DNA of 64,000 nt, taken from NCBI GenBank assembly GCA_032209605.1, contig JASFXZ010000029.1, positions 1,787,001 to 1,851,000 on the forward strand, read 5' to 3'. The notes under the pieces were generated by a model. The model did no database searches. It saw only the letters and a program-made list of their open reading frames with translations, and was not told the origin of the DNA. Source of the stretch: Mactromeris polynyma. Lineage: Eukaryota > Mollusca > Bivalvia > Venerida > Mactridae. Each line of letters opens with the position of its first letter. The stretch's first letter is position 1. Of this stretch, positions 33,575 through 45,337 are shown one piece after another. The position numbers and the translations under genes are program-made.

Positions 33575-33853
33575 GCGGCCGTGGACCAGTGGTTAGTGCG
33601 CTGGACTTGTAACCCGGCGATCCGGGTTCGATTCTCGGTCGCGGCAGGTCATACCCTTCCATGAAAATTTGATAAAACTGTCGATTTTCCTTCTCATGTG
33701 AAGAAGTTGCCGGCTCCTTGTGGAAGGGTAAGTTAGTACTGGTTAGGTTTCAGTCCAGGAAAAACTGGTTAGGTGAACCGGCCGCCGTATATAACTGAAA
33801 TATCGTTGAGAAACGGCGTTAAACCCGATGAAACAAACACTCCTCCTATTTAA
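33575..33853 (+). mobile_element. tRNA-derived SINE, type A2, with perfect 11-bp target duplication
   Basis: Flanked by CTATTTAAACC at 33564-33574 and 33854-33864. Head: 'gcggccgtggaccagtggtt' and 'gatccgggttcgattctcgg'. Body nearly identical to 29599-29854 from 'aggtcatacccttccatgaa' through 'aactggttaggtgaaccggc' to 'aacggcgttaaacccgatga'. The close similarity of the two copies implies recent activity. Confidence 0.93.
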
Positions 33854-34229
33854 CTATTTAAACCCAAAACCCATTTCTTTTCTGCGTATAGAATAGATAA
33901 CGAGTGGAGTTGTCTCTATCCTCGAGATATCTATCCAACTTAGACCACGTGACTAGCTACACACGGACATCCCACGCAATTCGCCCTCAACGTACCATTT
34001 ATAGTACTAGCCCATAGATGATTTTATAGACAATATGTAGGCTACGTCTATACGATATAGACGCTCCTAGTACGGAGCGCTGATTGGCAAACTTAGGATA
34101 ACCACGGTCTAATTAACTTTACTTCATATTCCCTTCAATTATGTTTTCGTTTTCCCCTGTCTCGATGGCATTATTGTAATTTGTTGTTGAAATGTCTCAA
34201 AAGGGGGATCAATGTAACTTTAGGTATAT

Positions 34230-34375
34230 AAATCCACTCGAGCTCATTTCGGCAAGAAATGGCCTTTTTCAAGGGCAAAGAATACAATATAACACAATGT
34301 CAATATACAATAGGCTTGTTAGCGTATACAGCAAAAATTCCAAATTTGGCCGAAATATTGAGCTCGAGTGGATTT
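34230..34375. mobile_element. 146-bp MITE with AAATCCACTCGAGCTCA ends
   Basis: AAATCCACTCGAGCTCA at the left is exactly inverted at the right ('tgagctcgagtggattt'), and the inversion continues to 'tttcggc' / 'ggccgaaa'. No target duplication could be fixed. A 96-codon open frame running through it is incidental. Confidence 0.75.
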
Positions 34376-34960
34376 TTACATCAAACATTATTTTATTTCC
34401 CGCATTATTCTTGATTATGTTTGGTACCCTAGGAATCTGTATCTGGAGAATCCTGCATGAGCCACGTATTCTCACGTTTTGAATGAATCAAAAGTAAAAA
34501 TGAAATTCATAGCACTAGGAAAGTCACATTCACAAAACAGGACCTACCAACACTGATCCTTAAAGAGTGAAATCCAATAAAAAATGGTAAGATATGGTAA
34601 AATGAAACTAGAGGTTTTTAGAATTTAGCTTTTTGGCAAATGTTGCGTTTGTTATTGTATAAGAAAATATACATGAAAAATCATAGGGCCTTTAAGAACT
34701 GTCTATAGCATGTTGTAGCTTCTGAAAATTGTAACACTACAAGAAGTATGTCGTATCTGATAACACATTTAAATTTCGAGCATCTTCTGAAGCACCGAAA
34801 GGGTTTTCCCCTAAACAATAGATTAAATGAATGTCACAAACACCCTGAACAATAACCCCGAATCATATATACAAGTTTATCTTTAAGTTAGTTAAATCTT
34901 TCAGGTACAGACTAAATGTTTTTTGGTTTCTTTCCAAGGACTTCTCTACTGTAATTCAGT

Positions 34961-35203
34961 TACATACGGCGATCAGCTGACGTAACCAGTGTTCTTGGGT
35001 TACCAACCAGTACTAACCTGCTCCTCCACAAGCAACTGGTAACTTTCAACATAAATAATAGGTCAGAAGTGGAGGGCAACTGACATTGGGTGCAATATAT
35101 TCAGTCCAATTGTCACGGAAGAACATATGTCTCCCCCGATTTTCAAACCCACTACCTCTAGATTAGCAGTCGAGTTCTCTTACAACTGAGGTAACCGTAT
35201 GCG
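34961..35203 (-). mobile_element. tRNA-derived SINE, type A, diverged
   Basis: Plus strand: 'acatacggcgatcagctgac', 'taccaaccagtactaacctg', 'ctcctccacaagcaactggt', 'gtcacggaagaacatatgtc', then a reversed decayed head near 'caactgaggtaaccg'. Confidence 0.75.
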
Positions 35204-36106
35204 CCGATTGCATTTTAAGATAAACTAACCCTGTTGTAACGTGGCTATGATACGCATGTGATATGTATTGTTGAAACATTCTGTAGTTTGATATCAGTAG
35301 TCTGGTATGCTCATATTGTGTATTGGTAATCTGGTATTGCGACATCGTTTTGTTGTATGCCTTTATTGTTTCCATTACATCACAAAAGGATAGAAACTAT
35401 TCATTAAAGCAAATACCATGCAGACATAATCTGATAGTCTTTTGTCGTATGTTTACACCAGCGGATTTAAGTTACCTAATAGCACATGCTATTTCAACGT
35501 TTTAAGTGATTGAATCATTGCTTGATGCTTCATGTTTCAGTGTACTTGTCTTTGTATTATTGTCTCATTTAGTGGTAGTTAAGTAAATGTTAAATGAATG
35601 TGTACTTGTAATTGTTATCAGAAAACATTTTATTGCGTTAATGTTACGTGTTTTCTAAGAGAAAACGGTTAGTCTTATACCACATTGCAATTACAGCAGC
35701 ATCATGGGAAATATTTTATGAGTTTCTCAAGAACCTATTTCAATTCCTATGTCGATTCAATTATTCAGTGTTTTGCTTTAGTTGTCGTGTTTTGCTGTAC
35801 ATAATTAGTGTCGTGTTTTGTGTCCTGACTTGAATGTATGAGTAAGCTATTCAAAAAATGTTTTCATCCTTTTGTATTCCACAAAACAGTGCATGAACTG
35901 GAATAATCTTAAATGATGTTAAACTGAATACTAGGAATTTATCATCTTTAAACTACAATACTTCGTAACGTATAACAAACTCATTCATTATTTTATATTA
36001 AGTAAATATGAGCATGTAATTAATATAATCAAACAATTATAATAATATTAAATCAAGTACGAGTAAATGCCAGTATGAACAAGTTCTATTAACCGATGTG
36101 AAATTG
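35204..36106. other. Unassigned AT-rich DNA before the 33-bp array
   Basis: Nothing recognised. Base composition is ordinary for the window until degenerate array words start near 36107. Confidence 0.45.
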
Positions 36107-39100
36107 ACAGTAACAGCTGCACTAGCAGTAACAGTTATTGTATTACAGTAGGTAAACAGTAGGACAGCTAGTATTGTCAGCAGTAACAACAGTATTACAA
36201 CAAGTTTTGTCAGCAGTAACAACAGTATTACAGCTAGTATTGCCAGCAGTAACAACTGTATTACAGCTAGTTTTGTCAGCAGTAACAACAGTTTTACAAC
36301 TAGTATTGCCAGCAGTTACAACAGTATTACAACTAGTTTTGTCAGCAGTAACAACAGTATTACAGCTAGTATTGTCAGCAGTAACAACAGTATTACAGCT
36401 AGTATTGTCAGCAGTAACAACAGTATTACAGCTAGTATTGTCAGCAGTAACAACAGTATTACAACTATTATTGTCAGCAGTAACAACAGTATTACAGCTA
36501 GTATTGTCAGCAGTAACAACAGTATTACAGCTAGTATTGTCAGCAGTAACAACAGTATTACAGCTAGTATTGTCAGCAGTAACAACAGTATTACAGCTAG
36601 TATTGTCAGCAGTAACAACAGTATTACAGCTAGTATTGTCAGCAGTAACAGCAGTATTACAACTAGTATTGTCAGCAGTAACAACAGTATTACAGCTAGT
36701 ATTGTCAGCAGTTACAACAGTATTACAGCTAGTATTGTCAGCAGTAACAACAGTATTACAGCTAGTATTGTCAGCAGTAACAACAGTATGACAGCTAGTA
36801 TTGTCAGCAGTTACAACAGTATTACAGCTAGTATTGTCAGCAGTAACAACAGTATTACAGCTAGTATTGCCAGCAGTTACAACAGTATTACAGCTAGTAT
36901 TGTCAGCAGTAACAACAGTATTACAGCTAGTATTGCCAGCAGTAACAACAGTATTACAGCTAGTATTGTCAGCAGTAACAACAGTATTACAGCTAGTATT
37001 GCCAGCAGTAACAACAGTATTACAGCTAGTATTGCCAGCAGTAACAACAGTATTACAGCTAGTATTGTCAGCAGTAACAACAGTATTACAGCTAGTATTG
37101 CCAGCAGTAACAACAGTATTACAGCTAGTATTGTCAGCAGTATCAACAGTATAACAGCTAGTTTTGTCAGAAGTAACAACAGTATTACAGCTAGTTTTGT
37201 CAGCAGTAACAACAGTATTACAGCTAGTTTTGTCAGCAGTAACAACAGTATTACAGCTAGTATTGTCAGCAGTAACAACAGTATTACAGCTAGTATTGTC
37301 AGCAGTAACAGCAGTATTACAACTAGTATTGTCAGCAGTAGTAACAGTATTACAGCTAGTATTGTCAGCAGTAGTAACTGTATTACAGCTAGTATTGTCA
37401 GCAGTAGTAACAGTATTACAGCTAGTATTGTCAGCAGTAGTAACAGTATTACAGCTAGTTTTGTCAGAAGTATCAACAGTATTACAGCTAGTTTTGTCAG
37501 CCGTAACAACAGTATTACAGCTAGTATTGTCTGAAGTAACAACAGTATTACAACTAGTATTGTCAGCAGTAACAACAGTATTACAGCTAGTATTGTCAGC
37601 AGTATCAACAGTATTACAGCTAGTTTTGTAAGCAGTAACAACAGTATTACAGCTAGTTTTGTAAGCAGTAACAACAGTATTACAGCTAGTATTGTAAGCA
37701 GTAACAACAGTATTACAGCTAGTTTTGTAAGCAGTAACAACAGTATTACAGCTAGTATTGTCAGCAGTATCAACAGTATTACAGCTAGTTTTGTAAGCAG
37801 TAACAACAGTATTACAGCTAGTTTTGTAAGCAGTAACAACAGTATTACAGCTAGTATTGTCAGCAGTGACAACAGCATTACAGCTAGTATTGTCAGCAGT
37901 GACAACAGTATTACAGCTAGTATTGTCAGCAGTAACAACAGTATTACAGCTAGTATTGTCAGCAGTAACAACAGTATTACAACTATTATTGTCAGCAGTA
38001 ACAACAGTATTACAGCTAGTATTGTCAGCAGTAACAACAGTATTACAGCTAGTATTGTCAGCAGTAACAACAGTATTACAGCTAGTATTGTCAGCAGTAA
38101 CAACAGTATTACAGCTAGTATTGTCAGCAGTAACAACAGTATTACAGCTAGTATTGTCAGCAGTAACAACAGTATTACAGCTAGTATTGTCAGCAGTAAC
38201 AGCAGTATTACAACTAGTATTGTCAGCAGTAACAACAGTATTACAGCTAGTATTGTCAGCAGTTACAACAGTATTACAGCTAGTATTGTCAGCAGTAACA
38301 ACAGTATTACAGCTAGTATTGTCAGCAGTAACAACAGTATGACAGCTAGTATTGTCAGCAGTTACAACAGTATTACAGCTAGTATTGTCAGCAGTAACAA
38401 CAGTATTACAGCTAGTATTGCCAGCAGTTACAACAGTATTACAGCTAGTATTGTCAGCAGTAACAACAGTATTACAGCTAGTATTGCCAGCAGTAACAAC
38501 AGTATTACAGCTAGTATTGTCAGCAGTAACAACAGTATTACAGCTAGTATTGCCAGCAGTAACAACAGTATTACAGCTAGTATTGCCAGCAGTAACAACA
38601 GTATTACAGCTAGTATTGTCAGCAGTAACAACAGTATTACAGCTAGTATTGCCAGCAGTAACAACAGTATTACAGCTAGTATTGTCAGCAGTATCAACAG
38701 TATAACAGCTAGTTTTGTCAGAAGTAACAACAGTATTACAGCTAGTTTTGTCAGCAGTAACAACAGTATTACAGCTAGTTTTGTCAGCAGTAACAACAGT
38801 ATTACAGCTAGTATTGTCAGCAGTAACAACAGTATTACAGCTAGTATTTCAGCAGTAGTAACAGTATTACAGCTAGTTTTGTCAGCAGTAACAACAGTAT
38901 TACAGCTAGTATTGTCAGCAGTAACAACAGTATTACAACTAGTATTGTCAGCAGTAACAGCAGTATTACAACTAGTATTGTCAGCAGTAGTAACAGTATT
39001 ACAGCTAGTATTGTCAGCAGTAGTAACTGTATTACAGCTAGTATTGTCAGCAGTAGTAACAGTATTACAGCTAGTATTGTCAGCAGTAGTAACAGTATTA

Positions 39101-40763
39101 CAGCTAGTTTTGTCAGAAGTATCAACAGTATTACAGCTAGTTTTGTCAGCCGTAACAACAGTATTACAGCTAGTATTGTCTGAAGTAACAACAGTATTAC
39201 AACTAGTATTGTCAGCAGTAACAACAGTATTACAGCTAGTATTGTCAGCAGTATCAACAGTATTACAGCTAGTTTTGTAAGCAGTAACAACAGTATTACA
39301 GCTAGTTTTGTAAGCAGTAACAACAGTATTACAGCTAGTATTGTAAGCAGTAACAACAGTATTACAGCTAGTTTTGTAAGCAGTAACAACAGTATTACAG
39401 CTAGTATTGTCAGCAGTATCAACAGTATTACAGCTAGTTTTGTAAGCAGTAACAACAGTATTACAGCTAGTTTTGTAAGCAGTAACAACAGTATTACAGC
39501 TAGTATTGTCAGCAGTGACAACAGCATTACAGCTAGTACTGTCAGCAGTGACAACAGTATTACAGCTAGTATTGTCAGCAGTAACAACAGTATTACAGCT
39601 AGTATTGTCAGCAGTAACAACAGTATTACAGCTAGTATTGTCAGCAGTAACAACATTATTACAGCTAGTATTGTCAGCAGTAACAACAGTATTACAGCTA
39701 GTATTGTCAGCAGTAACAACAGTATTACAGCTAGTATTGTCAGCAGTAACAACAGTATTACAGCTAGTATTGTCAGCAGTAACAACAGTATTACAGCTAG
39801 TATTGTCAGCAGTAACAACAGTATTACAGCTAGTATTGTCAGCAGTAACAACAGTATTACAGCTAGTATTGTCAGCAGTGACAACAGTATTACAGCTAGT
39901 ATTGTCAGCAGTAACAACAGTATTACAGCTAGTATTGTCAGCAGTAACAACAGTATTACAGCTAGTATTGTCAGCAGTAACAACAGTATTACAGCTAGTA
40001 TTGTCAGCAGTTACAACAGTATTACAGCTAGTATTGTCAGCAGTAACAACAGTATTACAGCTAGTATTGTCAGCAGTAACAACAGTATGACAGCTAGTAT
40101 TGTCAGCAGTTACAACAGTATTACAGCTAGTATTGTCAGCAGTAACAACAGTATTACAGCTAGTATTGTCAGCAGTAACAACAGTATTACAGCTAGTATT
40201 GTCAGCAGTAACAACAGTATTACAGCTAGTATTGTCAGCAGTAACAACAGTATTACAGCTAGTATTGTCAGCAGTAACAACAGTATTACAGCTAGTATTG
40301 TCAGCAGTAACAACAGTATTACAGCTAGTATTGTCAGCAGTGACAACAGTATTACAGCTAGTATTGTCAGCAGTAACAACAGTATTACAGCTAGTATTGT
40401 CAGCAGTAACAACAGTATTACAACTAGTATTGTCAGCAGTTACAACAGTATTACAGCTAGTATTGTCAGCAGTTACAACAGTATTACAGCTAGTATTGTC
40501 AGCAGTAACAACAGTATTACAGCTAGTATTGTCAGCAGTTACAACAGTATTACAGCTAGTATTGTCAGCAGTAACAACAGTATTACAGCTAGTATTGTCA
40601 GCAGTAACAACAGTATTACAGCTAGTATTGTCAGCAGTAACAACAGTATGACAGCTAGTATTGTCAGCAGTTACAACAGTATTACAGCTAGTATTGTCAG
40701 CAGTAGTAACTGTATGACAGCTAGTATTGTCAGAAGTAACAACAGTATTACAGCTAGTTTTGA
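36107..40763 (+). repeat. 33-bp minisatellite, about 139 units, with higher-order duplication
   Basis: The unit can be written 'gtcagcagtaacaacagtat' + 'tacagctagtatt'. The first 60 bases are degenerate. Variant units (GCC for GTC, GTT for GTA, AGTAGTAAC, TTTTGTAAGC) recur in the same order in two blocks: the variant 'gtatgacagctag' at 36787 and 38338 is offset by 1551 bp (47 units), and 'acaactattattgtc' at 36461 and 37979 by 1518 bp (46 units), so a region of about 1.5-1.65 kb was duplicated with small unit indels. Several frames remain open for hundreds of codons because 33 is divisible by 3. Confidence 0.95.
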
Positions 40764-41733
40764 AGTAGTATAGTTATACTATATCACTTATGTTACTGCT
40801 GAAGTAGGAGCAGTAATACTATATCACTTATGTTACTGCTGAAGCAGTATAGTAATACTCTATCACTTATGTTACTGCTGAAGTAGTAGCAGTAATACTA
40901 TATCACTTATGTTACTGGTGAAGTAGTAGCAGTAATACTATATCACTTATGTTACTGCTGAAGCAGTATAGTAATACTCTATCACTTATGTTACTGCTGA
41001 AGTAGTATAGTAATACTCTATCACTTATGTTACTGCTGAAGCAGTATAGTAATACTCTATCACTTATGTTACTGCTGAAGTAGTAGCAGTAATACTATAT
41101 CACTTATGTTACTGCTGAAGTAGTAGCAGTAATACTCTATCACTAATGTTACTGCCGAAGTAGTAGCAGTAATACTCTATCACTTATGTTACTGCTGAAG
41201 TAGTAGCAGTAATACTCTATCACTTATGTTACTGCTGAAGTAGTAGCAGTAATACTATATCACTTATGTTACTGCCGAAGTAGTAGCAGTAATACTCTAT
41301 CACTTATGTTACTGCTGAAGTAGTAGCAGTAATACTCTATCACTTATGTTACTGCTGAAGTAGTAGCAGTAATACTATATCACTTATGTTACTGCCGAAG
41401 TAGTAGCAGTAATACTCTATCACTTATGTTACTGCCGAAGTAGTAGCAGTAATACTCTATCACTTATGTTACTGCCGAAGTAGTAGCAGTAATACTCTAT
41501 CACTTATGTTACTGCCGAAGTAGTAGCAGTAATACTCTATCACTTATGTTACTGCTGAAGTAGTAGCAGTATTACTATATCACTTATGTTACTGCCGAAG
41601 TAGTAGCAGTAATACTCTATCACTTATGTTACTGCCGAAGTAGTAGCAGTAATACTCTATCACTTATGTTACTGCTGAAGTAGTAGCAGTAATACTCTAT
41701 CACTTATGTTACTGCTGGAGTAGTAGCAGTAAT
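40764..41733 (+). repeat. 40-bp minisatellite, about 24 units, inverted relative of the 33-bp array
   Basis: Unit 'gtagtagcagtaatactcta' + 'tcacttatgttactgctgaa'. Early units are shortened ('gaagcagtatagtaatac'). Reversed, the unit begins 'ttcagcagtaaca' and contains 'gtattactgctact', matching the 33-bp unit's 'gtcagcagtaaca' and 'gtattacagcta' with a longer spacer. Each junction between units contains TTACTGC and GCAGTAA, a 7-bp inverted repeat. Stops occur in all frames. Confidence 0.93.
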
Positions 41734-42139
41734 TCTGTTATAAATAGATAAATAATATATGCTACAAGGGTTGTTTTACTCCAGAAATAGCGGAAAAAAT
41801 AATGCAGTAACGTTATTGCATTATTGAAAACAACATTTCTTGCAAGTAAGAACATTTAAAGCATCGTCAAGAAGTTTATATGACTAGCTCTATTAAGTTA
41901 TGATTTCTATAATTTTGCTGGCATACGAATATGTTTATTATTATAACATACAGCTGATCCCTGTAATTCATAACAACGTTCTTTGTGTGTTTGTTATAAA
42001 AATTCAGGGTTTTTTAACTAAAATGTTTTTATTACAATCTTAAATATTAATTATGGCCGTAAACGTCAAAGTTTATTCACTAAGACCGAGAAAAACGCTT
42101 TGATATTTGTCTTGAAAGCTATGCTAGTTGTACAATCAA
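41734..42139. other. Unassigned AT-rich DNA after the 40-bp array
   Basis: Nothing recognised on either strand. Confidence 0.4.
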
Positions 42140-42290
42140 TTGAATTATTTTCTCCCGGCACAATCCGTTTCATGATTAGAGGTTTGTGAACTCGGGGGGT
42201 CTGTATTTGTTTAGACATGCCACAATCACTTGATCAATTTAGCATCAGAGAAAATTATATCTTTTACGCAAATAATAAGTAGAAATGATA
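42140..42290 (+). repeat. Old dispersed repeat L, copy 2
   Basis: 'catgattagaggtttgtgaa', 'gtttagacatgccacaatca' and 'aataataagtagaaatgata' match 12310-12480 in order. Confidence 0.5.
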
Positions 42291-42687
42291 CATTGTGTTG
42301 CTGTTGCATGTAAATTCAATCGTAACCTGCTCGTGCTTCGTACAAAATTTGACTGAAATTTCTAGAACATGGTGTTTTATTAATGTTTTGTAAATGCCAC
42401 ATTTGTAATCTTGTGTGCCTTTTAAAGTATTTTCCACGACCATTTCATACTTAGCACATTGTAGTTAAAGAAGCTGCAATATTATTGTCATGAATTTTTT
42501 GTCAGTTAATTTGATTAATATTGGCCTTGTTTAGTTCCAGCATGGGGAGAAGCGTTTGATTTTTTAGGGGCAATATGGCCTATGCAAGAGACGTTTCAAA
42601 TTCACAAAATAATTAATTAACACTAACATCAATGTCTTTATGATCTGGTCCCGCTCTGAGTTATTCTTCTGATTTTACATTAAAACT

Positions 42688-42955
42688 AGATGCGTCCATA
42701 GGACACGGATTTCCCCGCTATGGGCTTTTCGGTCGAAAAAGGGACGTAACTCCTCTACAAATTGGTGGATTGCAACCGAACTCGAACATAACCTGTATTC
42801 TATGATTATTTGCGCAATACAAATTGAATCCATCCATCCGTTCATGCGTTATTGACCGGATTTTTGTCTCACACGGACGGACCCATGGCCGGACGAACGG
42901 ACAGGTGTAACTCGTTGTGCCCATTTGCCATTTCTTTTAATGGATGAGGCATAAA
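42688..42955 (+). repeat. Dispersed repeat K (GGGACGTAACTCCTC type)
   Basis: Runs from 'gcgtccataggacacggatt' through 'gggacgtaactcctctacaa', 'ccgttcatgcgttattgacc', a GGACGGAC-rich part and 'gcccatttgccatttctttt' to 'ggatgaggcataaa'. I recognise this arrangement as a common dispersed repeat of bivalve genomes; that is recalled knowledge, not a search. Function unknown. Confidence 0.55.
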
Positions 42956-43137
42956 CAATTCACACATCATATCAGTTCAGACCATGTGTTATTAAATGAG
43001 ATAAACGCAATTTATGACATTAATACTGTCTTGATAAACGTGCCACTAAGAGATGTTTCAACGCATAATTTAAACCAAGCAAGAAGTGTCGGACCAACTC
43101 CAAGCACTCACCAACTGTTGATTTATAACGTTCTTCT

Positions 43138-43447
43138 TCGGTGCAACCGCACTAACATGTTCTGCTATATGCATATGAGTGTTGTGTAAACCAATCAAAT
43201 CATAGGTTAACCACTGAGGCAATTTCAACCGAACAACGTTTATAACCTTGGCGCGGATTGGTTAAACTTTCGATAAATAGTACGTTGCCTTACCGAAATC
43301 CACTGAATTTCGGTGAATTTACCGAAATCCATTTTGGATCTGGAGTGACCAGCAATCGTAACATCTAGGCATTATTTTGATGTAGCACAACATAATTAAT
43401 CTTAGTCTGCAAATTGCGCCGACCATCTTTTTTCAAGATATTTATTG
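43138..43447 (+). repeat. Dispersed repeat C, copy 1
   Basis: Shares with 50658-50968 the segments 'gtgttgtgtaaaccaatcaa', 'ttggatctggagtgaccag' and 'attgcgccgaccatctttt'. It contains the hairpin ACCGAAAT/ATTTCGGT at 43292-43314, followed by a third ACCGAAAT word. Not coding. Confidence 0.75.
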
Positions 43448-43451
43448 TTTC

Positions 43452-44750
43452 AAGATAAATCTTCCTCATCTTTCTTATGTCATGACAATATCGCTGGTAA
43501 CTAGACATGTATAAATATCGTTAGTTATATAAAGGTGTGAACAGGATTGCTCTAATATTAAGCTACGTATCACTTGCGTAATATGCCCCGGGGGTACTAA
43601 TATTTACTATGGAGAGGTAAAAATACAAACTTAGATATGATATTTTGGCTTATATTTATTTCATTATACGGGCAGTTGTCACGAAATTTTAAAAAATATG
43701 TTGTTAAATTCACACTTAAGCTGTCCATCGAAATGCAGGGCATACGCTGCTAAATTTCTGAACTTAAGTTTCACTGTTGTATTAACGAGTCAAAGTCGTT
43801 CACAAGTTATTTAGAAGTTGTATATAAGGTGCCAGTTATGTTTCATTAAGTTGTAGCGGATCAGTGGTCCAGTGGTAAAACGCTGGACTTGTAATCCAGG
43901 GATCGCTGGTTCGATTCCCCGCTCCATCACTGACCGTACTAACAGTCTTTCGGACGAGACTTTAAAAACCGAAGTCCCGTGTATGATGCTTTACATCGAG
44001 TACGTAAAAGAACCAGGCGTGCTTCTGGAACTGGGGCATCTTCTGTATCATGCACTATCCTCCAAATCTAATATGACTAACATTCTTCCGGAGGCGTCGC
44101 CCATGTGGGAAACCGGTGGCGACGATAAATAAAAGCATATACAACATCATTAAGTGACTGCATAGTCCAGCGTAGGCGCATTCCGCTTAGCACTTGTCTT
44201 GGTCGGCGGTTATTTCCCTATATCCCTTCTTCCCTCCTAGACAAGAAGGGGTAGCCGTTGACCTTGTCAGGGGTTTTGAAGAGTCGTCTTTATGCATTTT
44301 TTCTGTTTGTCTCTTGTTAGAGAAGAACAAACTGCATGATGCGTGTATGTGGTCGCACGGTCATGATACGCTCCTTGTCTGTTTACCCCAAGTATTGTAG
44401 CATTAATGAATTATGTTTTATATCAAAAGTAATATGACTTACCTTTAAACACATGAATATCACGACTCTTACTTTTTGCACCCGAGAAAGGTTCGTGAAA
44501 ATCCAATTGTTGTTCTAAGTGTTTTCTATGAAGTACGTTTTATAGACATCAATCAGTCAGTCAGGGAGCGTATCATACTTTTATCAGAATAAAAAAGTTA
44601 ATACAAGAAAGTTATTTCCATCAATTAGGACGGAAATATTCAATTGTAATAAACAACCGGACTGCACCAGTATTTTGAATTACCTCCCTTTAATATGTGC
44701 AAATTTAAAAACCCGTTTTAATTAATTAAGGAAATTTATATACCAAAAAC
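43452..44750 (+). repeat. Duplicated block D, copy D1
   Basis: Colinear with 52152-53715: 'gttagttatataaaggtgtg', 'gcgtaatatgccccgggggt', 'cgttcacaagttatttagaa', 'agacaagaaggggtagccgt', 'gtggtcgcacggtcatgata' and 'ttaaggaaatttatatacc'. D1 has a + strand SINE (43852-44147) that D2 lacks at that site, and only one unit of the 42-bp sequence that is repeated in D2. Whether D is a large transposon or a segmental duplication is unclear; no protein domain is visible. Confidence 0.85.
43852..44147 (+). mobile_element. tRNA-derived SINE, type B, with target duplication
   Basis: Flanked by CATTAAGT (43844-43851 and 44148-44155). D2 shows the unoccupied site, which confirms the insertion. The head is tRNA-Thr-like: 'gtggtccagtggtaaaacgc', anticodon stem CTGGA/TCCAG around CTTGTAA (TGT) and 'ctggttcgattcc'. 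The body ('cagtctttcggacgagactt', 'tgtatgatgctttacatcga', 'catgcactatcctccaaat') is shared with 48011-48312 and 52703-52982. The tail is 'ggcgacgataaataaaagca'. Confidence 0.92.
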
Positions 44751-45337
44751 TGGCAAGGGAGGGCGTGTTTATGTTACATGAATATTAACATTTTAAAAGG
44801 AAATGTTATTTGTTTAATTTTGCGTCCGGAAACGCACGAAGACTAACTCGAAAATGGTCGAATACGATATCTACTAATTGATCCTCCACCAAAGATGGCG
44901 TAGAGTCAAAGTACTGTGAGTGTTAACATTGAATGTGTAGAATCAAAGTAATAGGGACACTATTATGAAGTATTGTTTGGTATTCGAATTTATCTTGTCA
45001 TGGAGAGTAAAGCTATTTACTTATAAGCCCGGGAGTTTGATAAATAAGCCCTATGTATAGTGTTCACTGTGTTGACTTTGCAGAATCACATTGCTAAGGA
45101 GTACAATTTAAAGAAGTTGTTTGATGGTTAAGGGAATAAGAAAGCTACTGCAATTACAATCGCCAAACAAAAATGAACAGCGTCTATTTAAGATAATCCC
45201 CGCTGTTCAACTCCCAAACATTAGGGACCACTATCATTCTGTAAATCAACTAAATTAACTACATTTGATTTCGTAACACAGATTTCGTTTAACGAATAGA
45301 CAAAAAAGAGCTTGGACATTGTTTTGTCTTGGTTTGT
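44751..45337. other. Unassigned DNA
   Basis: Nothing recognised on either strand. Confidence 0.4.

Noticed and set aside
34192..34482. Small membrane protein of 96 codons
   Set aside because: The frame runs through a MITE with perfect inverted ends; the hydrophobic stretch lies in AT-rich flank and nothing else supports a gene.
36174..40773. Long open frames that could suggest repetitive Leu-rich membrane or Ser/Asn-rich secreted proteins
   Set aside because: They exist in several frames on both strands at once, follow directly from a stop-free 33-bp unit, switch frame at single-base changes, and have no signal peptide, introns or non-repetitive domain.
40764..41733. CRISPR array
   Set aside because: Units are directly contiguous with no unique spacers, and the window is eukaryotic.
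43852..43930. Functional tRNA gene at the head of the type B SINE
   Set aside because: The same head with the same body occurs three times, two of them with target duplications, so these are SINE heads.
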